The translations under genes were made by a program, and so were the position numbers. Shown piece after piece: positions 41,636 through 43,435 of a stretch of 43,435 nt of DNA. Each line of letters begins with the position of its first letter. The stretch's first letter is position 1. The notes beneath the pieces are model-generated. The model was not told the DNA's origin, did no database searches, and saw only the letters and a program-made list of their open reading frames with translations. Source of the DNA: an uncultured beta proteobacterium (lineage in GTDB: Bacteria; Pseudomonadota; Gammaproteobacteria; Burkholderiales; Burkholderiaceae_A); the NCBI GenBank assembly GCA_902625535.1, contig CACOBT010000010.1, positions 1 to 43,435 of the forward strand. The letters are read 5' to 3'.

Positions 41636-43435
41636 TGAAAAAGATTACTCAACAATATTTATCCGCCGCTGGAGTTGTAGTTATCTCAACACTGATTGGC
41701 GCTTTTTCAACACTGAATCTAACCTTTTTGAAAGGTTTCGAAAATGCAGCAAGTGACATACGGATATCCGCCCTACAGCCTCCTGAACAGCAATCTAAAG
41801 ATATTGTTCTTGCTACAATAACTGAAGAAACCGTCGCCCTCTTTCAATATCGATCACCTATCGACAGAGAATTCATTGCTGATCTAATTATGTTACTTCA
41901 GACGAAGGGAGTAAAAGCAATCGGAATCGATGTACTTTTGGACTCTCCCACGGAAGTTGAAAAGGACAGATACTTGAGGGAAACGCTTAGAAATGCAACT
42001 GTCCCTTTGTTTTTTAGCTATACCAATACGCCAGGTGTTGTAACGGAAGAACAATTGGATTATTTAAACGACTTTGTTCCAGAGGAGTTTCGTGCTGCGG
42101 CAAATATGGCAACCGACCCTTTTGATGGAACTGTGCGATGGATTTTTCCTGGAGAGACCAATGAGGGTATGCCGGTAAGTTTTCCGCGAAAAGGGGCTGA
42201 AATTTTCGGTACCAACACTTCTAAATTATTTGCAAGCTATAAAGAGTCCAAAACAAATCTACCAATCGCATGGAGACCCAAAAAAGACCTCGAAACTCCA
42301 GCATTTCCGGAGTATCCTGCGCACGCTGTGGCTGTACTGCCAAATGCCTGGTTCAAGGACAAAATTGTTCTGGTAGGTGCAAAGCTTTCTTTAGAGGATA
42401 GACACAGGACACCGATGGCAATTATAGATGATGGCTGGGATGGAAGAATGCCAGGCGTTACGGTAATGGCTCATGCAATGTCCCAACTAATAGAAGACCG
42501 CAAACCGCATAGGGTGACAACAGAGATTACCTTCGCAGTTTGTGCAGTGTTAGGTTTTATTGGCATGTTAATAGGTCTTGCAAAAAAAGGAATTACGTTT
42601 AGTGTGATCGGCGGTATTTTCACTGCACTAATTTTATGGCTTTTCGCTTTTTTAGGCTTTTCAAAGGGACTACCCATGATGCCGGTTATCGCGCCTACAA
42701 TAACATTAGCCTTTGCTTTATGGATGATGGATCTCTTAATTGGAAAAGCTGAACGTCAGCAGAGACAATTTGTTCAAGGGGCATTTTCACGTTATGTTGA
42801 ACCAGCGGTTGTAGAAAAACTTGTTGAAAATCCAGATTATTTAAATGTTACAGGTGTAAAGCAAGACACAACTTTCATTTTCACAGATGTTGCAGGTTTC
42901 ACAACCTTATCTGAGAAGCTTGAGTCTAAAGTATTATCTGATGTTTTAAATGCTTATCTAGATGGCGCGTGTGAGATAATATTTAAATATGGTGGAACTG
43001 TAGACAAATTCATTGGTGATGCAATTATGGTAGTATTTAATGCCCCGATTCCTCAAAAAGATCATATCGAACGGTCAGTTAAGTGCGCCTTAGATCTTGA
43101 TGTATATTGTGAAAAATTTCGAAAAGAGCAAAATGCACAAGGAATACCAATAGGTGTTACCCGAATAGGAGTACACACTGGGTCAGCTACGGTAGGTAAC
43201 TTTGGATCACAGTCAAGGATGGATTTTACCGCGCTCGGGGACACTGTCAACACGGCCGCAAGAACTGAAGGAGTTAACAAGTACTTTGGCACTAGAATTG
43301 CGGCCACGGAAGAAATCGTAAGTAAATGTGCTACAAGTCTTTATTTTCTTCCGATTGGAGATATTGTTCTAAAAGGAAAGACTGTACCTGTTCCGCTTTA
43401 TAATCCAGTTTCGCATGAATTTTTTAATAGTGAAT
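41635..43435 (+). CDS. CHASE2-domain class III adenylate/guanylate cyclase, 3' end outside window
   Basis: Open from ATG 41635 to the window edge, about 600 codons. One N-terminal helix (about 8-28) leads to a periplasmic CHASE2 sensor (about 30-295: IVLATITEETVALFQYRSPI, GVKAIGIDVLL, WFKDKIVLVGAKLSLEDRH). Three membrane helices follow (about 297-368), then a cytoplasmic class III cyclase domain (about 410-595). Metal-binding Asp418 is in FIFTDVAGFTTLSEKL and Asp462 in DKFIGDAIMVVFNAP; transition-state Asn539/Arg543 are in GDTVNTAARTE. The substrate-specifying pair is Lys458/Thr532, the class IIIb pattern, which points to ATP and cAMP. Its start overlaps the FecR-like stop. Confidence 0.92.
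   Translation, partial: MKKITQQYLSAAGVVVISTLIGAFSTLNLTFLKGFENAASDIRISALQPPEQQSKDIVLATITEETVALFQYRSPIDREFIADLIMLLQTKGVKAIGIDVLLDSPTEVEKDRYLRETLRNATVPLFFSYTNTPGVVTEEQLDYLNDFVPEEFRAAANMATDPFDGTVRWIFPGETNEGMPVSFPRKGAEIFGTNTSKLFASYKESKTNLPIAWRPKKDLETPAFPEYPAHAVAVLPNAWFKDKIVLVGAKLSLEDRHRTPMAIIDDGWDGRMPGVTVMAHAMSQLIEDRKPHRVTTEITFAVCAVLGFIGMLIGLAKKGITFSVIGGIFTALILWLFAFLGFSKGLPMMPVIAPTITLAFALWMMDLLIGKAERQQRQFVQGAFSRYVEPAVVEKLVENPDYLNVTGVKQDTTFIFTDVAGFTTLSEKLESKVLSDVLNAYLDGACEIIFKYGGTVDKFIGDAIMVVFNAPIPQKDHIERSVKCALDLDVYCEKFRKEQNAQGIPIGVTRIGVHTGSATVGNFGSQSRMDFTALGDTVNTAARTEGVNKYFGTRIAATEEIVSKCATSLYFLPIGDIVLKGKTVPVPLYNPVSHEFFNSE

Overview
The window looks like a chromosomal segment of an AT-rich betaproteobacterium (Burkholderiales-like). 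The evidence is: (i) a Ralstonia-type PHB locus (phaC, phaB, phaR) directly behind rluD-yfiH with bamD divergent; (ii) sdhC-sdhD-sdhA-sdhB-sdhE-gltA divergent from a cytosolic-type mdh; (iii) a DUF2863-like protein; (iv) an extended signal peptide (ESPR) of the beta/gammaproteobacterial kind on a two-partner-secretion protein. The lineage call is inference from family recall and synteny, not from a search.

Layout. 1-6726 (minus): nonulosonic (legionaminic-type) acid genes, neuB/legI (cut by the window edge), an acetyltransferase, an aminotransferase, a dehydratase, a CMP-sugar synthetase, a CBS-nucleotidyltransferase and an O-antigen ligase/polymerase, mostly overlapping by a few bases. 6783-13224 (minus): phaA, a 529-bp gap without a gene, phaR, phaB, phaC, yfiH, rluD. 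13258-15555: bamD (plus), then a small exported protein and zapE (minus). 15574-20474 (minus): gltA, sdhE, sdhB, sdhA, sdhD, sdhC. sdhE is out of frame at an 11-A run immediately after its start codon. 20580-22889 (plus): mdh and a DUF2863-like gene. 22893-24945 (minus): a BtuB-like TonB receptor behind a well-formed cobalamin riboswitch. 25273-32070 (plus): a complete System I cytochrome c maturation operon in the order ccmI, ccmA-ccmB (fused), ccmC, ccmD, ccmE, ccmF, ccmG, ccmH.

32073-43435 is the most unusual part. Two cyclic-nucleotide-binding-domain proteins (minus) are divergent from a metallo-beta-lactamase-fold hydrolase (plus) across a perfect inverted repeat. Next comes a tight four-gene operon: a secreted TPS-domain protein with 87-nt tandem repeats and a Pro/Gly/Asp-rich tail, an exported TPR-CHAT caspase-like protein with an intact His/Cys dyad, an exported FecR-like protein, and a CHASE2-class III nucleotide cyclase that runs off the window. 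I propose an envelope-to-cytoplasm cAMP signalling module: surface protein and CHAT protease outside, CHASE2 sensor and cyclase in the inner membrane, cNMP-binding proteins and possibly the hydrolase inside. This is inference from gene order and domain content.

No tRNA, rRNA, CRISPR array, transposase or attachment site was seen.
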